Shown piece after piece: positions 5,069 to 5,433 of a stretch of DNA of 5,433 nt (position 1 is the first letter of the stretch; the number at the start of each line of letters is the position of its first letter). The position numbers and the translations under genes are program-made. The notes below the pieces were generated by a model that was given only the letters and a program-made list of their open reading frames with translations, was not told where the DNA came from and did not search any database. Source of the DNA: Pseudomonadales bacterium (GTDB lineage: Bacteria > Pseudomonadota > Gammaproteobacteria > Pseudomonadales > Azotimanducaceae); the NCBI GenBank assembly GCA_021295935.1, contig JAGWBL010000081.1, forward strand, positions 934 to 6,366, written 5' to 3'.

Positions 5069-5433
5069 GTGACCCATTCATCGCTTCCCTTGCAGGGCGT
5101 GCTTGTCGTGGCGCTCGAGCAAGCCGTTGCCGCCCCCGCTGCCAGCTGTCGTCTCGCCGATGCCGGCGCTCGCGTGATCAAGCTCGAGCGAAAGGAGGGA
5201 GACTTCGCTCGCCACTACGATTCCGCCGCCAGCGGTCAGAGCGCCTACTTTGCATGGGCCAATCGAGGCAAGGAATCTCTGGTGGTGGACATCAAGGATC
5301 CGAGCGACAACGCGTTGGTCCATCGCATTCTCTCCCGCGCTGACGTCTTCCTGCAAAACCTCTCCGCAGGGGCAGCCGAAAGGGCAGGACTGGGATCGGA
5401 TTCCTTGCGGACCAATCACCCACGACTCATCAC
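5069..5433 (+). CDS. CaiB/BaiF family III CoA transferase, N-terminal part
   Basis: The visible 121 residues are the N-terminal portion of a family III CoA transferase, a cytoplasmic enzyme that moves CoA between carboxylic acids through acyl-aspartyl anhydride intermediates. The family pattern is clear: PLQGVLVVALEQAVAAP (7-23), LADAGARVIKLE (29-40), GDFARHYD (44-51), GQSAYFAWANRGKESLVVDI (56-75) and DVFLQNLSAGAAERAGL (92-108). The GDFARxYD and NRGKES motifs recall the mesaconyl-/itaconate-type transferases, but the substrate cannot be set from this part. The catalytic Asp (about residue 170 in the family) is beyond the right edge; the full length is usually about 400. An in-frame TGA at 5054-5056 limits the start. 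The GTG at 5069 gives the usual short lead before PLQGV but has no good Shine-Dalgarno; GTG at 5099 would cut into the conserved first strand. It is probably unrelated in function to the transporters beside it. Confidence 0.85.
   Translation, partial: MTHSSLPLQGVLVVALEQAVAAPAASCRLADAGARVIKLERKEGDFARHYDSAASGQSAYFAWANRGKESLVVDIKDPSDNALVHRILSRADVFLQNLSAGAAERAGLGSDSLRTNHPRLI

Noticed and set aside
1..5433. CRISPR arrays, tRNA/rRNA genes, insertion sequences or phage genes
   Set aside because: I saw no regularly spaced repeats, no tRNA-like cloverleaf, no terminal inverted repeats and no transposase or integrase motifs on either strand.

Overview
The window is GC-rich, densely coded and uses GTG starts freely. 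This, together with the protein families, suggests a proteobacterium, probably a gammaproteobacterium. That placement is inference from gene style only. Five protein genes plus a partial one at each edge region give this layout: a partial peptide-binding protein, a three-gene ion-transport operon on the minus strand, and, divergently, a multi-pass transporter-like gene followed by a partial CoA transferase on the plus strand.

Left part (1-966, minus strand): the N-terminal half of a family 5 peptide-binding protein of an ABC importer (OppA type) starts at a GTG at 781 and runs off the left edge. Its N-terminus has a hydrophobic anchor and no visible lipobox. A 185-base gap separates it from the operon upstream.

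Centre (967-3898, minus strand): three genes read in the order MscS-like channel, soluble MgtE-N/CBS-like protein, complete MgtE Mg2+ transporter. They are fused by start/stop overlaps (GTGA, then TGATG), so they are almost certainly one translationally coupled operon. The middle gene looks like the cytoplasmic sensor half of MgtE without any membrane domain. It therefore adds a second sensor module next to a full-length MgtE that already has its own.

The divergent promoter region (3899-4015) carries a perfect inverted repeat, TGTCAC-N6-GTGACA. On its other side, 4016-4993 (plus strand) encodes a 325-residue multi-pass membrane protein. It resembles a degenerate PiT-type (metal-phosphate) transporter: two half-repeats each pair an ND- or QD-type motif with a P[VM]STT motif about 80 residues later. 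A short hairpin-rich spacer leads to the start of a CaiB/BaiF (family III) CoA transferase cut by the right edge.

The most interesting unit is the coupled MscS-like / MgtE-sensor / MgtE operon facing a PiT-like transporter across a possible shared operator. A working hypothesis is an ion-homeostasis locus joining Mg2+ entry, a tension-gated channel and possibly metal-phosphate transport. Nothing in the sequence proves the joint function.
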